Below are positions 48,028 through 61,477 of a DNA stretch of 64,000 bases, piece by piece. Below the pieces are notes generated by a model. That model worked only from the letters and a program-made list of their open reading frames with translations, ran no database searches and was not told the origin of the DNA. The first letter of the stretch is position 1. Each line of letters starts with the position of its first letter. The translations under genes were made by a program, and so were the position numbers. The DNA is from Vespula vulgaris. Its lineage: Eukaryota; Arthropoda; Insecta; Hymenoptera; Vespidae. The stretch lies in contig NC_066604.1 of NCBI RefSeq assembly GCF_905475345.1, forward strand, positions 2,332,501 through 2,396,500. Direction: 5' to 3'.

Positions 48028-51000
48028 TTGTATCGAAATTTAAAAAGAAATATATACAAATTGTATAAAAAAGAAATTATTTTGAAGAAGTCGCCAAAAA
48101 TTTGTCATACTATATAGAATAAAAAAGAATATACAAAAGAAATATTAATCGATGTTTTAATCTCATTTATAATCAGTTAAATATTAAATAAGAACATACA
48201 CGATGTACACTTATTTATTATTCAATCAATCTTGAAACAGTTTAGACGTTAATAATATACGACGTGCGAATTCAATCATACTCTCGTTTCTCTTTGACGT
48301 ATGGCAACAACTCTGTGCCAAAATGTTCAAGATAACCTGTGATTATGTTCTCATCTTACTGAGAACAGCTTCACCGCGGGCAGCTGTTTTCTATCAAATC
48401 GATAATTAATCATATGCACCGGTAATAACGTGTCACTGCCTGTGCAATCTACTGTACGCAACCTCTAATAACATTCTACCTATGCGTTTATTAGTTCATC
48501 TCTCTCTACTCAGTGTTTCTCAAATTTAATCTTATCTCATTTCATCTCACATATTCTTTTAATCAAAAGATCAAAAATAAATATACAAAGTAAAGGAAGA
48601 AAAAATATTCTTCCCTTTGTTTCACGATGCACTAATTCGTTTATTACTCCAGTCTTTTAATCTATCAACTATTTGAGAACTAATTTAAAACTAATCTACT
48701 ATCACACGAATATTTCTCTCTGAAATATTCCTAACGTTAACAAAAAAAAATTATTATTCCAATAAATTTTTCATCCATTTCGATATATTTTCTCTCTTCC
48801 TTGATACAAAATTATGATAACTAGAAAAATTATTTAATTACCCGGTAATTATTACAAAAAAAAAATAAAATAAAATAAGAAAAAAAAAAGGGAATTTTAT
48901 TTATTACAGATTGTGAACGATACTTAATTAGTCAGGATTTGCATGCGAAGGCGATTCAAAAGCGTGGAATGTCGATTTTCAAGAAGAATCTCATTAATCA
49001 ACTTCGTTGTATATTCGTAGTACGTAGAAGACTTGTTGATAAAACGCGCCAAGTGAAAGAGAGGACCGTTGATTACGATTATCAATGCAGCTCTTATCCT
49101 TATTCGAGGTCTCGATCGATGGATCGTTCGGTCACGACGACTTTTGGTTAGTGATCGTTAAAAAGAAAAAAAAAACAAAACAAAAAAGATAAAAGAATAT
49201 ATTTACTCTACGTGAATGTATCAGAGACTAAAAGATTAGATCGAAAATTTCTAATGGCCATGAGAAAACGCGTGGAAATGACTCAATACGAACCTACAAC
49301 CGTATCATAACAAAATAGACGTAAACGGGAAAAGATGGAGGAAGATTGAGAGAGATTGAGAGAGATAGAAAAAGATACAGAAAGATAGAGAAAGATTGAG
49401 AGAGAAAGAAAATGGCCCAGGGCAATTGAAGAGAAAGAGAGACCACCCAAGAGGCTATCTATCGTCGTCGGAGAGGATTCATCTCAAGATTCAAGACGAG
49501 CGCGTAATAGCTCTCTCTCTCTCTTTCTGATCTTCTCTTAACATAAACGCGATCCTAGATCGTCGTTCTCCACCGTGGAAACTCGTGCCGTGTCTTGGCC
49601 CTCGGGCTAGATCTCTCTCTCTTTTTCTCTCTCCCTCTGTTTCTCATTCTCTCTTACTTCTAAGATCGTACTTCGCTCTAGAAAGGAAGAGCGATTCTTC
49701 TAAACTCTTTCGCGTTCGAAACGACGTGAATTATGCTGATAAAATAACGAACAGGACGCGTAGATAATGTTAGGAATCTTGACAATGTTCTTCCGCGATA
49801 CTTTCTATATTTCATTGTTCAAACGAGAACTATGCCCGAGATAATGATTACTACCTTTCTGTTTCTCAAAAATAACAAAAAATAACTGTTCATTTATTCA
49901 TTTTTCATAGATAAATTTTCTTTTGTAAATTTTTTCATTCATCTTCATCAATTTTAACATTCAATAGATATCAGATTAATCGATCTGACTTAAGTACTTA
50001 ATACGTATGTTCACAAAGAGATTTATCATAATCAGTATAAAAAAAAGGAAACAAAAAATGATTCACAAAAATTTAATTGTTTTTCTTTTGGAAACGATCG
50101 TCTATATTTTACCTATACGACAAAAGAAGTGAAAGAGAGAGAGAAAGAGAGTATCGCTTACACAGTGGTTAAAGTATATTACAGGGCTCCTCTCTCGATA
50201 GTAACATCTAAGTAGATCTTTTCGGGAGAGTGTAAGAATGTCTTGGATCCTCCTAATGGTGGTAAATTCGTGTTTTTAGAGCGGCGAGATGAAAAAGTAT
50301 CTGCTCGATTCGATTTATAATTCGGAAGGAAGAAAATAAGGATATAGACAGTTAGAAGGGATAAAAGGATAAAGACGAGGTTTAGTGCGATTAGTGGCCA
50401 CCGCTGGCGATAAAAAGAAAAACAAAAATAATAAAATCTCCAAAAAATCGTTCGATATCTTGATCGCTTCATTGCCATAAGCTGAAAAACGTTCTTCTCT
50501 TTTTTGTTCGATCATTGCAAAATTTTTTTCTTTGATCTATCACGAACCTTTCTTTCTTTAAAAAATGATCGATAATCGATTACATACATATATTTACTTT
50601 ATACCGTCTTAATCGACGTTCTCGTTCTGACACCTGTAATGAAATTTTTTATTTTGTTTTTCTCTTTTTTCTTTTGAAAAAAAATCGTATCCATATTTCC
50701 GATCTTTCGTACGACAAGTGACAATTAATTTTGAAAATGTTTCAAGGAAAAGCGATGAATGATAGGTCTTCTAGTATATCCCTAGTCACTGTAGAATAAA
50801 GAGAGGAGATGATGAAAGGACCGATTATGGAAACTAAGTCCGCGGACTCCGCCTCTCGATTAATCGAGAATCGTAAGATCGGTCACGCCCAGCTTTGGTA
50901 CGACCGGTATTTATGCGTTGTAAAAAAATGAATTTTTCATCTCGTTGAATCGATACGATGTGACGAGGAAAAACGAAAGGAGGAAAAAATCATCGATAAA

Positions 51001-53614
51001 TAATACAATATTATTTCATCTCCTACATCAGTCGATTCGAATACTTGTAATACTCGAATAAAAAAAAAAATAAAATAAAAAAATAAAAAAGAGAAAATCT
51101 CGATTTTTCTAGCAAACGAAAGAAACCTAATCTCTTTGAGACATCTTATGTAAGTACACGTGAATTATCAGCCTAGTGTATCCTCTATGAATGGCTCTCT
51201 CAGAAAGAGAGAAAAAGAAAAATAGAGGATTATTACAGAGAACGCGCACAGAATATGGAACGAAGCGAGGTTTACTTAATGACCCTGATTTTCTTTTCAT
51301 CTTGGTCTTTATTAGAGTTACCTACACACACACACACATATATAATATAAAATTAAAAGTAACAAATTAAAAATATAAATTGAAAGCAATAATAATTATA
51401 ATAATAGACACTGACTAATCCGATGGCGGAAGTTAGAACAAGTTAAAACGTTAGATGTTTTTCTATTCTATTCGTCTAGATTCTATAAAACTGAACGTGC
51501 TCGTGTACGTTTCTATTCCGCATCACAAATATACACTATATATAGACAGATGGAGATGATACTCATCGTCGTCACGTAGGTACTACTCCACCTGTGTTGT
51601 ATCATGAATACTCCATAAAAGCATCACCACAGGTCCTTCCTTTTTCGAAGGCCGACATTGTTCGCCACGAATGGATCCAAACCTCCCTCTCCTCTCTTCA
51701 ACTTGTGATCTTTGATCTTTTCTTTCGATATAACTCGTCGTACAAACGGAATACGTAAAGAGTTTTTTGTGTGGGCGAACGAACGAGAAGGATTTTCAAT
51801 AGTAAACAGGTGTCGTTATCTCATTGATCTTTTTTGATCTTATTAGCTTCATTAATGTCACTTTTTTTTCCATCTGATCGTATACAAAAAGATTCTACAC
51901 ATTATTTTTTAAATCTCATAATTAGATATAATTTATTCTACTGAACAAGAAAAAAAAAGCAAAAAAAAAAAGAAAACTTTATTTTTTATTCTTATTCCAA
52001 ATCTAAACGCGTCATCGTAGCAACTAAGACAGGTCTTAGAGAGAAAACATAGTTTGTCGTGAGCAAACAGGCTACGGTGACATCGCCCTGAGCGACAACT
52101 CCTATGATGATCGCATACCTTTCTCTCTTTCTCTCTCTCTTATTCTAATCCTTTCTAATCCACCATAAAAATACCACACTTAAAAATATGAGAAAAGAAT
52201 ATTAGAAGTCTTTCGAAACTTTTCAAGGAATTTCAAGCAGAAAATTATCGGATTTATTATAATAAATGTGATTATTAGATAATAAATAATAATAGATCTT
52301 TTTATCGTCGTTGTAAAATAATAAAAGAGAAAAAAAGAAAAAGAAATCAGTGCTATAATCGATTCGTTCAACAAGCACACCACAGTGACACACAAGAGAC
52401 CATTTAACGAGATACATATCTACTCCCATGCATTAAAACGTAAAAACGTGTTAGTATGTGCGTGTGTCAGGCATCTTGTAAAGATGTTCACAGACATACT
52501 AACATTAATGCAACGTACACTCGCACGTGCCATGCACCTGTCATTTCCCTTTACCATGGGTGATACAAAGCAGCCGCTCTTCTCGTTAATTGAATACAGA
52601 AAGTTAATGTGTATGTGTATTGTGCATGTGTGTCTGTCTATGCGTGTCTGCGAGCACGTTCGGTGGGTGTTTTATCGTGGGCCTCGAGCTTTATAGACTT
52701 ATCACAGGTGGCCTCGTCTTGCTTCGACCTAATCTACGACGTTAGTACGACGTTAGCAAAAAGATAGAGCGGATTATTTTCTTTTTAATTCTGCCTTTTC
52801 CTTTTTTTTATTTATTTATTTGACGATTAGAGTTTAGGATTATAAATTTTCTATTACGTCAATACTACGAATTTTTTGTATGAACAAAAAAGTTATACTA
52901 CTTGATCAATCGTATAAAAGATGAGAGAAATTATTCGTATGAAACTTTCATACGTAAATTTCATATAAAAAAAAAAAAATAATATTTTTTCAAAGCATCT
53001 TTTTCCACGATGAAGTTCCACGAATCGCAAAGAAAGCGAGGACCGATAACGCGAAGGAAGTAGAGAGTCTTATCGATGTGGGTCTCGATAACAGACTGCG
53101 AGCTGTTAGTTAGCACACGAGAAAACTTTGGCGTCTTCTCTCTCTTTATCTCTCCTCATTCTTTACAAATAATTATCAAAAAATAAAAACTATCTCTATT
53201 AAAACGAAATTTCTACAAATCTTTCGACAAAAGGATTTGAGAAAGAAGGCCAAAAAAATGGAAAAAGAAAAGGAAAAGAAGAAAAATCGATTCGATGAAA
53301 TAAAAGAAATAAAACAAAAAGATACGAACAAAAAGGAAATAAGATCTTTCCTTCGAAATAATCAAAATTCGATCGTCCAAATCTCGAATGATTAAAGATC
53401 GGTACTCGAAAGATGAGAGGATCAAAACGAATGGACAGGAGCGAATCCTGTTGAAAAGCCGATATCCCTTAGGCTAGTCGAGTACAACACACCCACGTGT
53501 ACGGCATAATAAACACGGGAGATTCGTCGTCGTATCGCTTCTCTCGCGGAACAAGGACGGATGCGAGTATCTCGCGGTGGGAGAAGGAGGAAGAAGGAAG
53601 GAACGACGGCAACT

Positions 53615-53656
53615 AAGAAGAAGAAGAAGAAGTAGAAGAAGTAGAGGAAGAAGAAA

Positions 53657-53694
<38 letters not shown>

Positions 53695-53720
53695 TGAAGA
53701 AGAAGAAGAAGAGAAGAAGA
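53615..53720. repeat. Trinucleotide tract (GAA)n(ACG)n(GAA)n
   Basis: GAA-type triplets, then 12 ACG triplets at 53657-53693, then GAA again. It sits about 0.9 kb upstream of the start codon at 54579 in a GC-richer stretch. The long reading frames on both strands here (Arg/Thr-rich on plus, Ser/Leu/Val-rich on minus) are triplet artefacts. Confidence 0.9.
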
Positions 53721-54476
53721 GGAGAGAAGAGAGTACGAGAGAGGAGAAGGCAAAGGCGGCTAATGGTAATGGTAGCAAGGCAGTGTCTCTCGAGCCGCCG
53801 TCGAAGCCGGCTCGCATTCATCTCCGAGTGATCCACGTGCGATCGCAAAGATCGATCTATAGTCTTTCGTACGATGAGTAATTCGATATCGAGAGAATGA
53901 CGAACATTTACTACCATTAAATCTTCTTAAAATTTATAATCGTTCGTTCCAGTGTTTTATCAAAGCCTTCAGAAACTCTTGTTACGTCTGATAAAAATAA
54001 TAAATAAATTGTATCAATTCTCTAATCAAAATTTTTATATCGATTTAGATAAGTCTTCATAAAAAGAAAAAAAAATAATAAGAAAAGAAAAATAATAAAA
54101 TAAAACAAATACTTCTGGCGAATGGATCTACTTTTCGCATGAAATCGGATCGGATCGGTGACCGACTTTCTCTGAAATCGATCGACGAGATCGAAGACCA
54201 AAGAAAAATTTTCAAAGAAAGAATTTAATCAAAAAAGAAAAAAAAGAAAATCGTACAAGTCAAAAATAAAAAAGAAACAATGAAGTGTCGCGATGAATAA
54301 AACGAATCAAAATCTTCTTTCAGATTTTCTACAATTCACACGATTTCAAGTGCTAAAGTAAAGTCCAACACGAGTGTCGAATTTGAACGAAACAGTGTAG
54401 TGAAAAAAAGGAGGACAATAATAAAAAATAAAATAAAAAATAAAAAAGGGTGACGGAAAGGGACGGAACGTCCATC

Positions 54477-54578
54477 TAGAAATTCCTGTCTCTTCGAAAG
54501 GAAGATGAGATCATTGTTAATAAAAAGTATACGAAGGAGGAGGAAGCAGGCAGTTGTTCTAACTATGGGGTAGAAGAA
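54477..54578 (+). promoter_or_regulatory. 5' leader with a 22-codon upstream ORF before the start at 54579
   Basis: An in-frame TAG at 54477-54479 closes the main frame upstream, and no in-frame ATG lies between it and 54579. An ATG at 54505 in another frame opens a 22-codon uORF (starting MRSLLIKS, rich in Arg/Lys) that ends at TAG 54571-54573, five bases before the main ATG. Such a uORF would be expected to reduce or regulate translation of the main ORF; this is inference. Confidence 0.5.
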
Positions 54579-55686
54579 ATGTACCCCGGAAGGTCGAGTT
54601 GGGCCCGGGGCGTTCTTGCCCTCGGTGCTGGGAGTTTACTTCTCCTGGCCCTTCAATGGAGGATCGATGAGATTCGTGCAGAGGAAGGGAATACTTCGAC
54701 TTGGGACGTAGAAGAAAGAGATATAGAAAATGGCGACTTAGGAAATCGTGCGATCACTAGATCGACGATATCGACGACGATTACTACGAAGGAGAAGGAA
54801 GAAGAAGACGAAGAAATTTCTTTCGCGTATCAACGCTCGAATATTCGAATAAAAAGAGAAAATGAAAAGAAAATAAACGGGGAAGATCATCGGCGAAAAG
54901 ACGACAAAGGATCGAGCTGGTTCTCGAGTACATTGGATCGATCGATCGATGATCAAGAGAAAGAAATACTTACTTCCGGTTTCTCTTCAACAAAAAAAAA
55001 TAGCATTAACAAGAACAACATAGACGATGACGATGACGATGACGATGACGAAGAAGGTAATGACATTCTCTTTCCAACATCGTCGCCGATCGAGCAGAAA
55101 ATCAAAGATGACATCGAAGAAAGCAACTTCCTTCTTCCTGACCAAGGAGTTTCTCTACCGATCGAACGATCTTTGCACTCGTCACGTGCCAACGAGAGAG
55201 AAGATCCGAGATTGGAAAGGAGTACGAAACATTTTACTGGAATGCAGAAGGACCGGATGCCTTTTTTTCATGAGAATCTCTCGAGATCGTTCGATGAACT
55301 CAAACGAAAGGACAATAAACATAAAAATATTAATACAAACGTGATATCCTCCAATTTTTCTAATGAAATATTTCCAAATAAATCGATTAATTTGATTAAA
55401 AATAAAAGCAAATCATTGATAGTTCGACTTTCTCACAGTTTTACTTTGGATCGTCGCAAAAGATATACGAATTATTATTCCCTACAATCAGCAATACCAA
55501 TGGCTTACGTTCATATTCAACCGTCGTATCCGGTGGCACCGTCACCCCCACCCCCTAACCGGAAGTGCATACGTTGCATGGTCGTCTACAAGCCGTGTCC
55601 TTCGCCACCAAGACAACCACCGAGAATCGTCCTTCCGACTTACAAGTACCAAGAACCGGCCTCCAAGTGGCACGGTCTCAAGTATG
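54579..55686 (+). CDS. First coding exon of an unrecognised secreted or membrane-anchored proline-rich protein
   Basis: The exon encodes 369 residues plus one base and ends at donor GTGAGT (55687). I chose the ATG at 54579 because an in-frame stop lies 102 nt upstream. Residues 1-34 have an Arg-containing head, a hydrophobic core (GVLALGAGSLLLLALQW, 11-27) and then charged sequence: a signal peptide or type II anchor. Residues 35-290 are hydrophilic, highly charged and apparently disordered, including an Asp tract at about 149-157 encoded by GAYGAT triplets. A furin-like RRKR lies at 292-295. Downstream is a proline-rich stretch with 'YVHIQPSYPVAPSPPPP' and a cluster C330-x2-C333-x6-C340. The C-terminal part after RRKR has the least biased composition and may be the mature domain. 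I do not recognise the family. The rest of the gene is beyond the intron. Confidence 0.75.
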
Positions 55687-58600
55687 GTGAGTTTGCTTCA
55701 ACGTAAGAAAACATATAAAAAAAAGGGAAGAATTCTATAAAACAAAATTAATAAAACTAATAATAAATAAATAATACAATAAAACTCGAAGCTCGTTCAA
55801 CGCGTTTAATACTCTACGATAATCATACATAAACTTCTAATCACAAGTACGATAATGAATTATCTAATATTTGATATCTATAAAGAAATTATCAAACTCG
55901 TTATATACAAGATTAATACACGAATTAATTCAAAATCGAATCGACATTGTTAAACGTTGTTAAAATTTGTAAACAATTGAACAGACGTATGAAACGATAT
56001 TTCAAAGTTGCAATGTGGAAGAATTAAAGTTGCAAAGTAAAAAGAAAAAAAATACAAAACGAAACAAAGAAAAGAACGATGGCAGGAAAAAGAAAAAAAT
56101 CACTACTCTTCCGTAAAATATGATAATGTCTGCGAGTACACGGAGTACACTTAGTGATATTTGCGTTACGTAGGCCGCGCCCGTGGCTCTTTGATCGGTA
56201 CCGAGGTACCGCCAATCGTGAGTACGAAATTTGCATTGTTCCAAGAAGAAACTCGAATCAAAATGTAACTTCGTAATCACGCTTATTATTAAGAAAGGGA
56301 GAAGAAAAGAGAGAGAGAGAAAAAAGTGAAGAAAAAAGGAAAAGAACGGAAGCGAAACTCCAAGAACTAAGTTCGCCGATCAAAGGTCTGACCTTCGACC
56401 TCGATACGAAGAAAGAGAGAAAGAGAGAGAAGACGAGGATGGTTAGGATGTAGCTCATTAACTCGTACCAACGATACCCGCGGGATCGACTTGGATGCGC
56501 GAGAAAAAGCGAAGAAGCGATAAATTGCAATCAAGTAGAAGATGAAATCAGGCTCCTCTGAAAGATTTTTCTCGATCATTTGCATTTCGATCTCTTTGTT
56601 ATCCAACTCATAAATCATACTTTAACAAAATTCAACGATATCGAGATGATATCTTTTATATCTACCTATCTAATTTATTTTCAAATTAAAACAAACAAAA
56701 CGATTTGAATAAAAAAGAAATCTTTTTCCTCGATCGAACGAAATATATGTTTTAAAAATTCACATTCTCGTTTCGTGTGTATCTATTTTTCTAAGTTGTT
56801 ACGTAAATAGCAGATAAGTGAATCACACATACGTGTTAATCTACGTACGCACACGATGAATTTTTCTCGACCTTGCGAGACTAGCCTACTTATTCTCGAT
56901 CTCTCTAAAAACTCGAATCAATACGCGTGTTTATCGAAGAAAATCGTTCTTTCAAACTAGTAACAAAAAAGAAGCAGGAGGTATTTTTTTACGCGACTTA
57001 TAATTATTCCTCTTAAAAAAGGAGAACAACAAAAAAAAGGAAAAAATAACGCGATGGTCTTTGTAAAAGATAGGAAAACGAAAACATCGAGATGACAAAT
57101 CGATCTTGATGACTAACATCGATCATTGGAATCCGCAACGTAATTGCTCCGCGTACGCACCACGAGTTCGAGAATACTCTACTACTCTTTAGGTATACAC
57201 ATACACGAATACGTACACCAATACGCATGATTCGTAATCGTGCGTGGAAAATATTCGTTCAGGGTGGTCTCTCGACCTGGCTCTCGACGTTGAAAAAACG
57301 TCTCGGTGCGTGCCGTTTAATCGTTACCGTTCCCACCCAACGAGACACGTTCCCGTTTTCTCAGCTTATCTTCTACGAGAGACTTGAGTGAACTCATACA
57401 ATGACTTCATAGTGTTACTTTCTTTTTAATGAATATAATATATATACATAAAACGTATGTTATACCTATGAGAGCATTGATATCAAATGAATTACAATAG
57501 GAGTCTACTTTACTGACCTCATTCACGAGTAAAAAAGAAAAAAAAATACGTACTATTACGTACGTTTATAGTTCATTGATAATATCTCTCATAAATGATC
57601 ATTCATTCTAATTCCGGATTTTCTGGGAACTTTATCGGATAGGATTCTTTTAAGATTGGTTCGTCGACCGATTGTTTCATTCAACGAAATGTTAAATGAT
57701 GATTTTCTAAGACCGAGAATACATTAGGCTAGAACGATAAGATTTCCGTAATTTATAAAGTATACTCTCTCTCTCTCTCTCTCTTTCTCTCTTTCGACAT
57801 ATAGTACGACCATGCCTTCTATTTACTCCTATTTCACGCTGTAACTCATCGCTCAGTTTACTCAAACGCATACACAAGGAAAGGAATCTAAAGAAGCCTT
57901 TTCTCTCGTGTATCTCTCCCTTTCCTCCGAGCCAAAGATATAAGTCTTTCTTTCTCTCTCTCTCTCTTTCTTTCTTAGCATACGTTTTATATCTTCTCGC
58001 GGAATCTCGTTCCCTTCCACGTCTATAAACTTTCAAGCAGCCACGGACTCTGGCTTGTCAGCTTGTCGAATTACGAAGGGAGGAAGTTAAGTTTCTTCGA
58101 AGTACGACGATCGAGTACGTATATACATATACAATCCCTTCGAAAGGAATATTCGAAAAGAAAAAAGAAAAGATAAAAAATAAAGAACAAGAAAAAATTA
58201 AAAAATAAAAAATAGAAAGAAAATATAAAAAAATAAAAATAAGATAATTAAAGGTCGGTAAGCACTTCATTATCTCATACCTATTTATTATCTTCTCTGA
58301 ACGTAGCTATGATCGAAGATAAAGATCGTGATTTACAAGCATCGTGTATAATTTATAATCCAAGAACAAGAACAATGTAAGAAAAAGAAAAAGAGAGAGA
58401 GAGAGAGAAAGAAAAAGAGAGAAGAAGAGAAATAAGAAACGAGATATTATTCGACTATAACTCATAATTAAACGTCTGTTAAATACAATCAACGGTATTG
58501 TCCAATCTATCAAAGATAAAGAACTAACTAGATATTAGCGAAAGATATAAATATAGAGATATAGAGAGATGGGAAGATAGAGAGATAGAAAGAAGAATAG

Positions 58601-58949
58601 ATCGACGAAAGATCTTCGATCGGTCACGAACGACTAAGAGAGAGAGAACAAAAATAGCATTGCCGAACGACGAGCGATGTGTCGCGACACGTCGTGAAGG
58701 AACGTCGAGAAGAACAAAAAGTATTCAACGAATAAGAAAAACAAAACGAAAACAAAAAAGATAAAAAAGATAAAAAAGAAGGAGAATAAAAGGTGGTCTA
58801 GAAGGGCGCATCGTATGTAGCTTCCTGCACGAAACTTGCGTACAAGGGCGTAAGAAAAAAACAGAAAAAGAAAAAGAAAAGAAAAAGAAAAAGAAAAAGA
58901 AAAAATAAAGAAGCAGTATAGGGATGCTGGATGTTTCGCGTCCGTTTCG

Positions 58950-59035
58950 TTCCTTCTTCTTCTTCTTCTTCCTCCTATTCTCTTCTTCTTCTTCTTCCTA
59001 CTCTTTTCTTCTTCTTCTTCGTCTTCTTACCTTCG
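58950..59035. repeat. (CTT)n-rich trinucleotide tract
   Basis: TTC/CTT triplets with a few interruptions. Confidence 0.93.
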
Positions 59036-61426
59036 TAGCTCGGCACGCTCATCCTGTACAATGCATTGGGATGCACCGAGCCAGCCAACGGCGATGCAAC
59101 ACTTCGTCGCGGTTGCTTTGAAACTACTCTCTCTCTCTCCCTCTCTGTATCTATCTCTTTTTACTTCACTGGTAGGTAGAGAAGCAATCTATCTCTCTCT
59201 TTCTCCATCGGATTCTCTCGCACGCGAGCACGCACGATTTCTTTCTTCCTTGTCTCCCTTCACTCCCCTCACCATTCTTTCTCTCTCTCTTTCTCTCTTA
59301 TCGCGTTAGTAGCATCGTCATCTCGTGCTATCTCTTCACAGTGTCCGGTTCAACGTTGAAGGAGGCAAACTTCCTTCCTGCCTACGATTCTCGCTAAGAT
59401 TTTCTTTCTTTCTTTCTTCCTTTTTTTTCTCTCTCTCTTTCTTTCTTCCTATTGCTTTTTTTTTATTTTATAAGATAATTGCCTATCTGATCGAGTTATC
59501 GAGAGTGCCAATTAATGAATTACACGTGACTTCGTTCTATTTTCTTGTGTTTTTTCGTTGGTCTGTTCGTTTGGTTTCTATTTTAAAGCCCCGCATAAAT
59601 TGTATAAAGTATACACATCTGCATTTTGTTTATTATCCAACACGCATCTGAATTAGAGACTTTATTCTTTTTTTATCTTACTCCTTACACCTGCTATCGA
59701 ATAATAATAACACGTGTGTTTGTGCTCGCGATCCGATCGAAAGATACGTAAGTACATAGAAACGAAACGTAACCCGTGATCACGCTGTTACGTGCACGTC
59801 GGTATGTAACTAAGCTATGAAACAATTATCTTTCTAACGAAACTGAAACAGAAAAATATCTAAGATAACATTATATCGGAATCTTTGGTATTTCTGGTTA
59901 AAATTAAAACGAATTGACTACTTCTTTGTTTCTTTACAAAAAGATTAGAAAAGACGAAATTACCCGAATGAATACAAAATGAATACGAATTAATTGCCTT
60001 ATCTATATCGACTTCTCCCTTTTCTAATTTTAGAAAGATCTAGAATTAGATTTATAAATAAAAGAACAACTCAAATTTCTTCCCACAAATTAAAACAAAA
60101 AAGTTTACAATTTTGTCAACATCTAATGATATCCAAATGATCTCTCTCCGATAAAAAGAAAATCTGCATTTCTAACAAAGACAACGAAGAAAAGAGAATT
60201 GGAAGGATCATTGATATTGAGGTAGAGAAGGGTTGTAAAACACGTGGGTGCGGTCAGATGGGAACCTCGTATGACTGGGCCAGTAGCAAGGAGTAATAGC
60301 GGTATCCCTTTAGCTGCACCTTGCGGTTTCGCGAATTCTTTCCCTACCAATTCCTGGTAACTCGATACCTGGAAACGATTTCACGTGTCGAATTACCACG
60401 TTTACACGGCCGAGCATTCTCTCGTCGATCGCCCATCTCTTTCTCTCTCTCTCTCTTTCTCTGTATCTTTCTATCTCTTTATCTCTATCTCTCACCTTTC
60501 ATCTATTCATCCACCGATCATCTATACAACGATCTATACATATGCACTAACGAAAAGGTGGGTGGTGTTAGTGTAATAAAGCCTCGAACTCTTTGCATGC
60601 ACCCAATCGTGCGTATTATATACTACATACGTTATGTCCTACATTTTTAAACATTTTTCTGCGGTCTCACGTCATTTTACTATCACGATATCGGTCATAG
60701 TTAAAATAGAAAGCGTAGAACACACTTCCTTCTGTGTTCTCCATCTTTTTATATCTTTCTCTCTCTTCTTTCTTCTCTTTCTCTCTTTCTATTTTTCTCT
60801 TTCTCTCTGTTTGATGATAATAAAAAAGGCAGAAAGGAAGAAAATATGATATAGGAAATAAAACGTTATTTATCTATTCTTATCTATGATATAAAATATA
60901 AAACGAAAATTCATATAATACAACATAATTCTCTATGTTTTTCAATCATGAAAAGGGATCGAATGTTTGCATTCAAATATTCTTTTTATCGAACGAACAT
61001 ATTATCCATGCTCGATTCATTCGCTCTCCAAAAGAGTTATGAGAACTCGAGTGAGTAGTCTGGATCGAGGATTATGTGATAAATAGATAGAGAGAGAAAG
61101 AGAGAGAGGATCTTGGATATAAATAAAAAATGAGAAGGATAAGAGAGCTGCCTCAGCAACGTCACGCTCGAGTTAGACGAGTGGATCTAGAATATCGAGA
61201 GCTCGAAGCTCGAGCTCATTAACGTGTTCAAAAGGGAGACCTTGGCTTTCTCGCACCTCAAAGATTTCTTTTTTATCTTTCATCTCTCTCTTAAAAAAGA
61301 AAAAAAAAGAAAATAAAAAGAACAATTCTCAAAGTCATTCGACATTATTAATATGTATATAATAACGTATATAATATATATATGTATATAAATATAATAT
61401 ATATTTCTCGCATTTAATAAATCTTG

Positions 61427-61431
<5 letters not shown>

Positions 61432-61474
<43 letters not shown>
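61432..61474. repeat. (TA)21 microsatellite
   Basis: Uninterrupted TA run. Confidence 0.96.

Positions 61475-61477
<3 letters not shown>

Larger units (their letters stand above)
39681..54476. other. Long intron or intergenic stretch after laminin exon l, part 2
   Basis: No convincing exon, RNA gene or transposase is seen. It is rich in microsatellites: TC 40770-40807, 40928-40974, 43357-43434 and 44012-44050; TA 41851-41896, 44799-44838 and 44849-44871; GA 42578-42642; TTA 45779-45801; CTG/CTT/CTC 47047-47270; GT 47961-48006. A possible exon-like open segment at 48910-49146 and transposon-end-like motifs at 43021-43050 and 43696-43717 are discussed as findings. The last kilobase before 54.5 kb is GC-richer and probably belongs to the promoter and 5' end of the next gene. 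Confidence 0.55.

Noticed and set aside
53422..53917. Two minus-strand frames of 131 and 147 codons upstream of the 54.6-kb gene, and the plus-strand Arg/Thr frame
   Set aside because: All derive from GAA/ACG trinucleotide repeats; composition is low-complexity and no splice or start signals support them.
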